64,000 bases of DNA from Clostridium gasigenes (lineage in GTDB: Bacteria; Bacillota; Clostridia; Clostridiales; Clostridiaceae): the NCBI RefSeq assembly GCF_900104115.1, contig NZ_FNJM01000002.1, positions 248,001-312,000 of the forward strand, given 5' to 3'. Made by a program: the position numbers and the translations under genes. Under the pieces are notes generated by a model, which saw only the letters and a program-made list of their open reading frames with translations, did not search any database and was not told the origin of the DNA. This document shows, one piece after another, positions 26,062-33,355 of the stretch (the first letter of the stretch is position 1; each line of letters starts with the position of its first letter).

Positions 26062-27260
26062 TGCTTTTTCGCCCCCTGAATTTTCTTAATTTCCATACTC
26101 TCGACGAAGGCCTGCACGCGAGTTCGCAGCTGGCCGGAAGCACCCACAACATATGGACGGTCTACCGACAGAACAGGATAGTTGAATTCATCACGCATAA
26201 CATGGCTGGCAAGCGAACGTTCATAACCCCAGTAATCGCAGAACTTCATCTGCTCATAGATGATACCGTCAGCGTGAAAATGCTTGGCAAGTTCGTCAAC
26301 ATAGGTGTGGCGTTCGTTGATTTTGTCAGTATTCATAAAGCGAGGACACTGACCCCAGATGAGATACTGTCCACATATCTGAGTTAGTACATCCTCGGTA
26401 TCATTCAATATAATCTCCTGACGTCCCGGGAAAGAGCCAAAGCAGAAACGGTCGGCAACCACAAGTGCGCCTGCATCTTCTATAAGTTTTATTATATCTG
26501 GGTCGTCAATTTCAGAACCCACCAAGACCACGCGTGCTCTATACTTCTTTCTATTCTCCGGCTCTCGGGTTTTGATTTGCTCAAGAGTCTCGCGCAGTTT
26601 TTCCACCATGAGATCCTTAGGACAACAGTATGTAGCTGTGGTAAGTACACTGAATTCGTAACCAGTAATACGAGGATTCTCTTCTTTGCGATATTCACCA
26701 ATATCAGTAATAAGCCTAGCAATCTCATTGTGAAGCTCCACTGCCTTGCGCAGGGCGACCTCAGAAATATCAACGCCATAGACTTCATGCAAAGGCTCCA
26801 AAGCCTTTAAACGCATCTGCTTGACATAATGCTTTAACGCAGTTTCGTCCGATTTCATGGGCACATCTGAATAAGTAACAAAGAACTTTTCCTTACCGCA
26901 GGTTTTTAGTAACTCAATATTCTCGACACAGCGGTTCATCTGAACACAGGCATCCGGTGCAATAATACAGTCGAGGAACTGATAACCGCCTTCAATGGCA
27001 CGTTCCAGTATCGCACGGCAACATTCGCACAGCAGACTAGTCATATAGTAGGTGCCCATCTCAATAGATCCAGTGCGAGGTGCACGCAAGCGCACCGAAA
27101 AGCAACCTGGCAGATTGAGTAGAACCTCAGGAATCATACTGCAGACGCTGCCAACGGCAATGCGTCCATCAGCCGTAGCCTCACGAACAAGATCGTTATT
27201 TACTTCTTGCAATAGATTTTCAAAGTAATACAGGTGTTTTAAATCTTTCATTTTTTGCAC
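26058..27260 (-). CDS. 2-hydroxyacyl-CoA dehydratase/benzoyl-CoA reductase-family subunit, small
   Basis: 400 residues, the family's normal length. Family features are GSVC40SMIPEVLLNLPGC, a Cys-rich turn LLC78EC80C81RAIL, FLDC98IIAPDAC105VQMNRC, RVVLVGSEIDDP and DGIIYEQMKFCDYWGYE with YPVLSVDRPYV near the end. More cysteines line this region than in HgdB, so a cluster larger than a single 4Fe-4S is conceivable. It lies 3 nt after the CooC-like ATPase and is translationally coupled to the large subunit. ATP-dependent two-electron or low-potential reduction is the expected chemistry. Confidence 0.8.
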   Translation of the reverse strand: MQKMKDLKHLYYFENLLQEVNNDLVREATADGRIAVGSVCSMIPEVLLNLPGCFSVRLRAPRTGSIEMGTYYMTSLLCECCRAILERAIEGGYQFLDCIIAPDACVQMNRCVENIELLKTCGKEKFFVTYSDVPMKSDETALKHYVKQMRLKALEPLHEVYGVDISEVALRKAVELHNEIARLITDIGEYRKEENPRITGYEFSVLTTATYCCPKDLMVEKLRETLEQIKTREPENRKKYRARVVLVGSEIDDPDIIKLIEDAGALVVADRFCFGSFPGRQEIILNDTEDVLTQICGQYLIWGQCPRFMNTDKINERHTYVDELAKHFHADGIIYEQMKFCDYWGYERSLASHVMRDEFNYPVLSVDRPYVVGASGQLRTRVQAFVESMEIKKIQGAKKQ

Positions 27261-27263
27261 CCC

Positions 27264-28055
27264 TTATGCTTTTAGAATTTTCATTTTTTTCAGAGCCTCG
27301 CGTGCGCCCTTCACAATTTCTGCGTTGTCAGGCAGATAGAAAACATTTTTGCCCGTCAAATCAAAGGTAGCGAGATTGCGGTCGTCACGTATATAAGCCA
27401 GCACCGGAATGTCACCGGTGTCCATATAATCCTTAACCGAAAGGTCAGGCAGTCGGTTTGCCACAGCACCCAATTTTTCGTACATAACAAGTTCGTCAGC
27501 CACTTTGCGTATTGTCTGAATGACCTGGATACCCTTTTTGCTGGAATCAGTTACCAACAACAAGTGGCTTACCTTTTCCATGACGCGGCGGTTAATTTGC
27601 TCAATGCCGGCCTCTCCGTCAATGACCACATAATCAAAGTTCTTAGAAAGGACACGAATAACATCTTTCAGATAGGAATTGATTTTGCAATAGCAACCCT
27701 CAGCCTCCGGCCTGCCGACAGCGATAAACGCAAAACCGTCAGCCTCCACTATAGCGTCGTAAATGCGGTACTTCGCTTCTCCCAGCAGTTCAATTGCCGC
27801 TTTGGTATTGCCGTCCTCTACTGTAGAAATAACCGCTTTACGGATGTCATCAATGGTAGTATTGACCTGGATTCCCAGTGCAGTTGATAGTCCCACTGCA
27901 GGATCGGCATCGATTGCAAGAACCTTCTTGTCGGGATAGGCCTGTACCAGTAATTTGACAATGACCGCTGCCAGCGAAGTTTTACCTACACCGCCCTTGC
28001 CTGCAACAGCAATTATCTTAGCGTTGTCTACAGTGGCTTCTATTTCCTTTTCCAT
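27264..28055 (-). CDS. CooC-type P-loop ATPase, metal-cluster maturation
   Basis: 263 residues. The deviant Walker A is AGKGGVGKTS (18-27), with LAIDADPAVGLSTALG next and YVVIDGEAGIEQINRRV as Walker B. GRPEAEGC121YC123KINSYL carries the CxC pair that binds nickel or zinc in CooC1. CooC, AcsF and relatives insert nickel into CO dehydrogenase or acetyl-CoA synthase. It is the first gene of an operon that has neither of those enzymes but does have an ACS-like domain protein and a dehydratase-type heterodimer, so the client is probably one of these. Divergent from flavoprotein copy 2. Confidence 0.85.
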   Translation of the reverse strand: MEKEIEATVDNAKIIAVAGKGGVGKTSLAAVIVKLLVQAYPDKKVLAIDADPAVGLSTALGIQVNTTIDDIRKAVISTVEDGNTKAAIELLGEAKYRIYDAIVEADGFAFIAVGRPEAEGCYCKINSYLKDVIRVLSKNFDYVVIDGEAGIEQINRRVMEKVSHLLLVTDSSKKGIQVIQTIRKVADELVMYEKLGAVANRLPDLSVKDYMDTGDIPVLAYIRDDRNLATFDLTGKNVFYLPDNAEIVKGAREALKKMKILKA

Positions 28056-28355
28056 GTTTTCCCCCTTTCGCCAGATTCGTTATCTTTTACAAACCTGCGC
28101 TATACTCCGCAATCACAGCGGAAAAAATCAGATGTCACGCCGGAGTAAACCGACAAGCAAAATAATTTGTATATTTAAAATATATTTTAAAATTTAGATA
28201 ATTATTACATATTGTTTAAAACAATGTAGATAAGTTGACATAAAAATGAAATTATTATTATACAATTAAATAAAACATCTATAAACCAGAACATCTGAAA
28301 ATGAATACAATTGATATGAATAAGGTCATAAATAATATGGATAAGGAGTGCAATT
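28056..28355. promoter_or_regulatory. Divergent control region of the imported system
   Basis: About 300 nt separate the CooC-led operon from the flavoprotein gene. The left third is GC-rich (ACTCCG/CGGAGT stem at 28100-28146); the rest is AT-rich. A symmetric ATTGTTT-A-AAACAAT element at 28211-28225 is a candidate operator. No coding sequence was seen. Confidence 0.4.
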
Positions 28356-31067
28356 ATGTCTAAAAGACCTCTAATTATGAAACTGGCAAATAAGGTCAGT
28401 ATCGAATCCAAAACCTATACCGGCATTAAGGAAACTGACTCTGAATACAAGATTCTTGACCCAGTTGTTACTGACGAAATGGCAGAAGTCGGTCTCGGTT
28501 TGAAAGTCCGTAAATTCCTGACAACTGCTGAAGTTGCTAAGAAAGTGGGCAAGCCTGAGGACTACTGTTATGAACAGCTGTGGAAACTTTCTGACGCAGG
28601 CGTCTGCAAGGTTACCAAGCGTGAAGATGGTGTTGATACCTGGTTCCTTCCTATCTGGGTTCCAGGCATTATGGAAATGATGGTTGCCAACAAGGAGAAT
28701 GTTGAAAAGTATCCTGTCATTGCAGAATGCTTTGAGGAATACACCCTCAAAAGAACTGCTATGTTGGCTCCGAATATGCCTATCGGCAACGGTCTAATGC
28801 GTGTCATCCCTGTTGAAAAAGCTATCTCAGGCGAAACTACTGCCCGCAGCTTTGAAGAAATTTCTGAATACATCGAAAATTCATACATGCTTTCTGTAGC
28901 TGACTGCTCCTGCCGTCGTTCTCGCCGGCTCATGGGTGAAGGCTGTGGCCATCTTGAAAAAGATATGTGTATCCAGCTAAATGACGGTGCAGAATACTTT
29001 GTTCGTACCGGCAAGGCTCGTCAGATTACCAAAGAAGAAGCTTACGAGATTGTGAAACGTGCCGAAGAAAACGGTCTTGTCCATCAAATGCCTAACCTTG
29101 ATGGCCCTGGAAAGGGACTTGCAATCTGCAACTGTTGTGGCTGTTCCTGCTTCTCACTTCGTGTTGGCGAATATTACAACACATTTGACTTTGTCCGTTC
29201 TAACTATGTTGCTCAGATTGATCCTAACAAGTGCGTTGCCTGCGGCCAGTGTGTAGAAAACTGTCAGGTAAACGCTCTGAAGCTGGGTCAGAAACTCTGC
29301 TCAAAGACTCCTGTTGTTACCGAATTTAAACACGACCATCCACAGAACACCAAGTGGGGCCCAGACAAGTGGAATCCAGAATACCGTACCACCCGTAAAG
29401 ATGTTGTTGACACAGGTACTGCACCATGCAAGACCAACTGCCCGGCACATATTGCCATTCAGGGTTATATTAAGTTGGCAGCACAGGGCAAATACCGTGA
29501 AGCTCTTGAACTCATCAAGAAAGAAAACCCACTCCCTGCAGTCTGTGGCCGTATCTGTAACAGACGTTGCGAATCAGCATGTACACGTGGTGATATAGAC
29601 GAACCTATCGCAATCGACGAAATCAAAAAATTTATCGCGCAGCAGGATCTGAATGCAGAAACCAGATATGTTCCTGCTATGATTAACACGATCGGCGAAC
29701 CTTTCACCAATAAGATTGCTGTCATCGGCGCTGGCCCTGCAGGACTGAGCTGTGCATTTTTCCTTGCACAGAATGGATATCCTGTTACCGTATTTGAAAA
29801 AGAAAATAAGTTGGGCGGTATGCTGACTCTCGGCATTCCATCATTCCGTCTGGAAAAGGACGTTGTTGAAGCTGAAATTGATATTCTAAGGGAAATGGGC
29901 GTTACCTTCAAGACCGGTATCGAGGTTGGCAAGGACGTTACACTTGATCAGCTTAGAGCAGAAGGCTATGAAGCATTCTATGTAGCCATCGGTGCACAGG
30001 GTGGCCGTAATATCGGCATTCCTGGAGAAGATGCAAAAGGTGTTATCACAGGTGTTAAATTCCTTCGCAATATTAATCTGAATGGCGATACAAATCTTTC
30101 TGGCCGTACTGTAGTTGTTGGTGGCGGTAACGTTGCCATAGACGTCGCACGAACAGCAGCGCGTGCAGGCTCATCAGATGTTTCTATGTTCTGTCTTGAA
30201 TCCCGTGATATCATGCCTGCAGCTGTCGACGAAATCGAAGAGGCAGAGGCTGAAGACATTGTCATCAATAATTCATGGGGTCCTAAGGAAATACTTATAG
30301 AAGACGGCAAGGTCAAAGGTATTGTATTCAAAAAGTGTACTGCAGTCTTTGACTCAGACCACCGCTTCAATCCACAGTATGCTGAAGACGACACTATGAC
30401 CATCGAATGTGAAAACCTGCTCCTATCTATTGGTCAGTCTATCCTATGGGGTGACCTACTGGAAGGCAGCAAGGTTGAATTTAACCGCAATCAGACCTGC
30501 AAGGCTGATTCATTCACATATCAAACTGCACAACCTGACATCTTTGTGGGAGGTGATGTCTACACCGGTCCTAAATTTGCCATTGATGCTATCGCAGCAG
30601 GTAAGGAAGGTGCTGTCTCAATTCACCGTTTTGTTCATCCTGGACAGAGCCTTGTTATTGGTCGTGACCGCAGACAGTATAAGGAACTTGATAAGAAGAA
30701 CGCCATTATTCCTCTTGACAGCTACGACAACACATCAAGACAGAAGGCTGCAAAAATAGATGATTCCAAAGAAAAGGAAACCTTCCGTGATCTCAGACGG
30801 GCCTTTACCGAAAAACAAGTAAAGAAGGAAACTGAGCGTTGCCTCGGCTGCGGGGTTACCATTGTTGACGAGTATATCTGTGTAGGCTGCGGCATCTGCA
30901 CCACCAAGTGCAAGTTCGATGCCATCCGTCTGGTAAAGAAAACCGACACTCACGGTGTACCATTTGAAAAGGCAATCATCGGCGTAATGGCTCCCACCAT
31001 GATTAAGCGTGTTGGCAAGATTGCTATTAATAAGGTTACCCACCTATTCTCTAAGGAAGACAAGTAA
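28356..31067 (+). CDS. Multidomain Fe-S flavoprotein, GltD-like NAD(P) oxidoreductase (copy 2)
   Basis: 903 residues, GC-rich. Domains: winged-helix-like part (about 35-105); Cys-rich region (ADC184SC186RR, GEGC197GHL, ICNCCGCSC at 258-265); 4Fe-4S motif C293VACGQCVENC; GltD-type Fe-S domain (APCKTNCPAHIAIQGYIKLA at about 356-375, CGRICNRRCESAC to 409); FAD site IGAGPAGLSC (about 458-467); NAD(P) site VGGGNVAIDVARTA (about 588-601); C-terminal CLGCG and CVGCGICTTKCKF. Collinear with the protein at 17808-20495. It is the likely electron entry point for the activase of the divergent operon. Start behind AAGGAG. Confidence 0.8.
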   Translation: MSKRPLIMKLANKVSIESKTYTGIKETDSEYKILDPVVTDEMAEVGLGLKVRKFLTTAEVAKKVGKPEDYCYEQLWKLSDAGVCKVTKREDGVDTWFLPIWVPGIMEMMVANKENVEKYPVIAECFEEYTLKRTAMLAPNMPIGNGLMRVIPVEKAISGETTARSFEEISEYIENSYMLSVADCSCRRSRRLMGEGCGHLEKDMCIQLNDGAEYFVRTGKARQITKEEAYEIVKRAEENGLVHQMPNLDGPGKGLAICNCCGCSCFSLRVGEYYNTFDFVRSNYVAQIDPNKCVACGQCVENCQVNALKLGQKLCSKTPVVTEFKHDHPQNTKWGPDKWNPEYRTTRKDVVDTGTAPCKTNCPAHIAIQGYIKLAAQGKYREALELIKKENPLPAVCGRICNRRCESACTRGDIDEPIAIDEIKKFIAQQDLNAETRYVPAMINTIGEPFTNKIAVIGAGPAGLSCAFFLAQNGYPVTVFEKENKLGGMLTLGIPSFRLEKDVVEAEIDILREMGVTFKTGIEVGKDVTLDQLRAEGYEAFYVAIGAQGGRNIGIPGEDAKGVITGVKFLRNINLNGDTNLSGRTVVVGGGNVAIDVARTAARAGSSDVSMFCLESRDIMPAAVDEIEEAEAEDIVINNSWGPKEILIEDGKVKGIVFKKCTAVFDSDHRFNPQYAEDDTMTIECENLLLSIGQSILWGDLLEGSKVEFNRNQTCKADSFTYQTAQPDIFVGGDVYTGPKFAIDAIAAGKEGAVSIHRFVHPGQSLVIGRDRRQYKELDKKNAIIPLDSYDNTSRQKAAKIDDSKEKETFRDLRRAFTEKQVKKETERCLGCGVTIVDEYICVGCGICTTKCKFDAIRLVKKTDTHGVPFEKAIIGVMAPTMIKRVGKIAINKVTHLFSKEDK

Positions 31068-31076
31068 GGAGCGCTT

Positions 31077-31136
31077 ATGCATAAACTATTAATCGTAGTC
31101 AATATTGTCGACAGCCTCAAAAAATTCATGAGATAA
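31077..31136 (+). pseudogene. Truncated start of a gene downstream of flavoprotein copy 2
   Basis: Right after the flavoprotein stop codon, AAGGAGCGCTT leads into an ATG and 19 codons (MHKLLIVVNIVDSLKKFMR) before TAA. The ribosome site is excellent and the composition turns AT-rich within it. It looks like the first codons of a following operon gene that was cut off at the right edge of the imported block; a genuine short peptide is the alternative. Confidence 0.45.
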
Positions 31137-31456
31137 ATTGAAAAAACAGACCTATTAATCTCGATGAATTGAGATATAACATTGTTTATATAATAATATT
31201 TTTATAACAACCAATAAAAGTACACACCATGAATGTAATTATTTCAGATATTGGTAGTGAAACGGACAATATCTATTGCTTTATTTTATAATTTATCTTG
31301 GTTATGATACGATTTAAAGCACTATTATTTTTCTTAAAATCATCCATATCAAAGGCTTTAAAGAAAGTCTATGTTACTTGTGGTACGGTTCACCGTATCA
31401 CCTCTAAGTGCGAACCCTCTAAACTAATCTAACAGTCCTAATTTTATCTGCTTAAA
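31137..31456. other. Gene-free stretch at the right edge of the GC-rich block
   Basis: Returns to AT-rich sequence. Holds a dispersed repeat copy (31373-31415) and nothing else I could recognise. Confidence 0.5.
31373..31415. repeat. Dispersed palindromic repeat, copy C
   Basis: GTTACTTGTGGTACGGTTCACCGTATCACCTCTAAGTG keeps the self-complementary TACGGT/ACCGTA core. It lies 40 nt beyond the 3' end of the Rrf2-type gene. (Sequence shown in pieces: core TGGTACGGTTCACCGTA.). Confidence 0.65.
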
Positions 31457-31960
31457 CTACTTTTTGCTATTATTAAACCATTCTACTGTTGCATCTTCCA
31501 TTTCTTTTGGAAGTTTCTTATTATATACCTCATCGTATAACCATAATAATGTTTTATTATTTAGATATTTTTTCATTTCATCTTCTGCTTCTAACATAAC
31601 TACCTTGATTAAACATGGACATTTAGTATGAGTATCCGGTAAATTCTCCTTATCTAATAATATATTGTTTTGTCTAATTTCTGCACATTGGAAGAATGGC
31701 TCTTTTCCTTCTACAGCTTCAACAATATCCCAAAATGTTATTTCTTCAGCGCTGCGAGCTAACGCATATCCACCTTTTACACCAGGTACAGATTTTATAA
31801 TTCCGCACTTACTTAACTTTGCATATACTTTAGATAAATAAGTCTCCGAAACCCCTTGAAATGTCGCTAAATCTCTAATTCCTACCGATATACCGTCTTC
31901 TATCTTTACCATATATAATAAACAATGTAATGCATATTCTACTCCAACTGAAAACTTCAT
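31457..31960 (-). CDS. Rrf2-family regulator with probable Fe-S cluster
   Basis: 167 residues. The N-terminal winged helix (VEYALHCLLYMV, ISVGIRDLATFQGVSETYLS, GIIKSVPGVKGGYALARSAE) is canonical Rrf2. Three cysteines in the expected loop (FFQC, then THTKCPC) could hold a 2Fe-2S or 4Fe-4S cluster as in IscR/NsrR/RsrR. It is divergent from the FMN-protein/ferredoxin operon, whose promoter lies in the shared region, so it is the natural redox-sensing regulator of that operon. Start behind AAAGGAG. Confidence 0.85.
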   Translation of the reverse strand: MKFSVGVEYALHCLLYMVKIEDGISVGIRDLATFQGVSETYLSKVYAKLSKCGIIKSVPGVKGGYALARSAEEITFWDIVEAVEGKEPFFQCAEIRQNNILLDKENLPDTHTKCPCLIKVVMLEAEDEMKKYLNNKTLLWLYDEVYNKKLPKEMEDATVEWFNNSKK

Positions 31961-32076
31961 TATTTATATTCTCCTTTAAGCTACTTTTAATATCTCTTAT
32001 AATATCCTATTAATTCTCATGATTCAAGATAATTGAATTGCAATTTTAAACCTATCTTTAGCGTTATAAATTTTCA

Positions 32077-32105
32077 TTGACTAATATACAAATCTATTAT
32101 ATATT
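32077..32105 (+). promoter_or_regulatory. Sigma-A-type promoter of the FMN-protein operon
   Basis: TTGACT and TATATT are separated by 17 nt, 60 nt upstream of the first start codon. A short symmetric ACAAGTTGT follows at about 32117-32125 and could be where the divergent Rrf2 regulator binds. Confidence 0.55.
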
Positions 32106-32164
32106 AATTGCAGACACAAGTTGTCGACGATATATATTATCTTTAATCCAAGGAGGAATATATT

Positions 32165-32536
32165 ATGTTAACAGAAAAGTTTTTTGAAGTAATAAAACAC
32201 GAAGGTGTAGTTTCTATAGTAACTTGCGGAAATAATGAGGTTCATGCTTCTAATACATGGAACAGTTATTTAGTAGTTGTAGAAGGAAATAAAATTTTAA
32301 TACCTGCAGCTGCTATGATTAAGACTGAGGAAAATATCACTATTAATCCTAAAGTAAAATTAACTCTAGGTAGTAAAGAAGTAATGGGACATATGTATAT
32401 GGGAACAGGATTCTTACTTGAGGGAACTGCTAAATTCCTAAAAACAGGAGAGCACTTTAATATGATGAGCAAGAAATATCCATTCTTAACAAGAGTATTA
32501 GAAATCACTGTTGACTCTTGTAAACAAACTTTATAA
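32165..32536 (+). CDS. Pyridoxamine 5'-phosphate oxidase-like FMN-binding protein
   Basis: 123 residues in the split-barrel FMN-binding family. A domain start (FFEVIKHEGVVSIVTCGNNE) and a phosphate-binding-like segment (KILIPAAAMIKTEENI) are seen. It probably binds FMN and reduces a small molecule or protects against oxidants. It is first of three co-directional genes with a ferredoxin and a winged-helix peptide, divergent from an Rrf2 regulator. The ferredoxin may be its electron partner. Start behind AAGGAGG. Confidence 0.7.
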   Translation: MLTEKFFEVIKHEGVVSIVTCGNNEVHASNTWNSYLVVVEGNKILIPAAAMIKTEENITINPKVKLTLGSKEVMGHMYMGTGFLLEGTAKFLKTGEHFNMMSKKYPFLTRVLEITVDSCKQTL

Positions 32537-32561
32537 TAATTTTCTAAAAAAGGAGAAAGCT

Positions 32562-32738
32562 ATGCCTAGAAGAATTAATAAATCTGAGTGTGTAGGTTGT
32601 GGAACTTGCCAAAGAGTATGTATTGTAGGATGCATAACCCAAGGTGAAGATAGAAAAAGGTTAATTAATGAGTCTGGATGCGTGGACTGTGGTGCTTGCC
32701 AGCTTGCTTGCCCTAAAAAGTGCATTTCAAAAATTTAA
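32562..32738 (+). CDS. Small 2[4Fe-4S]-type ferredoxin
   Basis: 58 residues from the ATG at 32562 (AAAGGAG). Two cluster motifs: CVGCGTCQRVCIVGC and CVDCGACQLACPKKC. The second half of each CxxCxxCxxxC is intact although the following Pro is only in the second. It carries low-potential electrons, presumably for the FMN protein encoded 25 nt upstream. Confidence 0.85.
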   Translation: MPRRINKSECVGCGTCQRVCIVGCITQGEDRKRLINESGCVDCGACQLACPKKCISKI

Positions 32739-32758
32739 CTGAAAGGATATGATATTAA

Positions 32759-32935
32759 ATGGAATTAACAGATAAAATTATAGAATTATTATCTAAATCA
32801 GACTCAATGAGGCCAGGCGAAATTGCAGAAGCTCTTGCCATTGATAAAAAAGAAGTAGATAAGGCTATAAAGCAACTTAAAAATGAAGAAAGATTAATAT
32901 CTCCTAAGAGATGTTACTATTCTTTAAATAAATAA
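32759..32935 (+). CDS. 58-residue winged-helix protein
   Basis: ATG at 32759, AAAGGA upstream, 20 nt after the ferredoxin stop. The sequence reads as a complete small winged helix: KIIELLSKSDSMRPGEIAEA then LAIDKKEVDKAIKQLKNEER and LISPKRCYYSL. Such peptides occur beside ferredoxins in clostridia and may act as local regulators. The single Cys51 is not enough for a cluster. Its target is unknown. Confidence 0.7.
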   Translation: MELTDKIIELLSKSDSMRPGEIAEALAIDKKEVDKAIKQLKNEERLISPKRCYYSLNK

Positions 32936-33074
32936 TCATATTTATTATTTCTAATATAATAATAAAATCTTTTTAATTAGGTTTTACAATGTCTAGAGTT
33001 CCATCCAGACATTCTCTTTATAAATTAAATATGCTAAAAATATCTATTATTTATGATACGGTATTTTTATTTGT

Positions 33075-33119
33075 GAAAAACAGCCCTAGGCATTGTATAT
33101 CAATACCTAAGGCTATTTT
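33075..33119. terminator. Hairpin terminator between convergent genes
   Basis: AAAAACAGCC..TAGG..ATTG pairs with CAAT..CCTA..GGCTATTTTT, flanked by A and T runs on both sides, so it could stop transcription from either side. Confidence 0.65.
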
Positions 33120-33125
33120 TAGCAT

Positions 33126-33165
33126 TTACTTATGGTATTGTTCACCGTAACATTTATAACGTAGA
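33126..33165. repeat. Dispersed palindromic repeat, copy D
   Basis: ACTTATGGTATTGTTCACCG then TAACATTTATAACGTAGAC is a diverged copy of the core and right arm, ending in TTTTTT. Confidence 0.55.
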
Positions 33166-33355
33166 CTTTTTTCAATTATTGTTTGAAAATAAGAAATAAA
33201 CATAGGCCTACACTCCTTGAGGTAAGCCATCCTACATACTTTATTGCAAATTAATCATTTAAGAAGAAATCAGATTAACACAATTTCATATTCTGCTCAT
33301 AATTTATTTCATTTCAAATATGGTGTATTTTAACACAGGCTATTAGAACCACTTC

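Larger units (their letters stand above)
32936..33355. other. Convergent intergenic region with hairpins and repeat copy D
   Basis: Two hairpins follow the operon: AATGTCT/AGACATT near 32988-33014 and a stronger one at 33075-33119. Repeat copy D follows at about 33126. No gene was seen. Confidence 0.5.

Noticed and set aside
22727..28055. Nitrogenase-like or classical 2-hydroxyglutaryl-CoA dehydratase operon
   Set aside because: No NifD/K/H motifs; no CoA-transferase or glutaconate genes; extra CooC and ACS-like genes do not fit the fermentative pathway.
29465..30403. Minus-strand frames of 140-155 codons opposite flavoprotein copy 2
   Set aside because: Same reason: GC-rich DNA leaves few stops in antisense frames, and the sense frame shows all cofactor sites.
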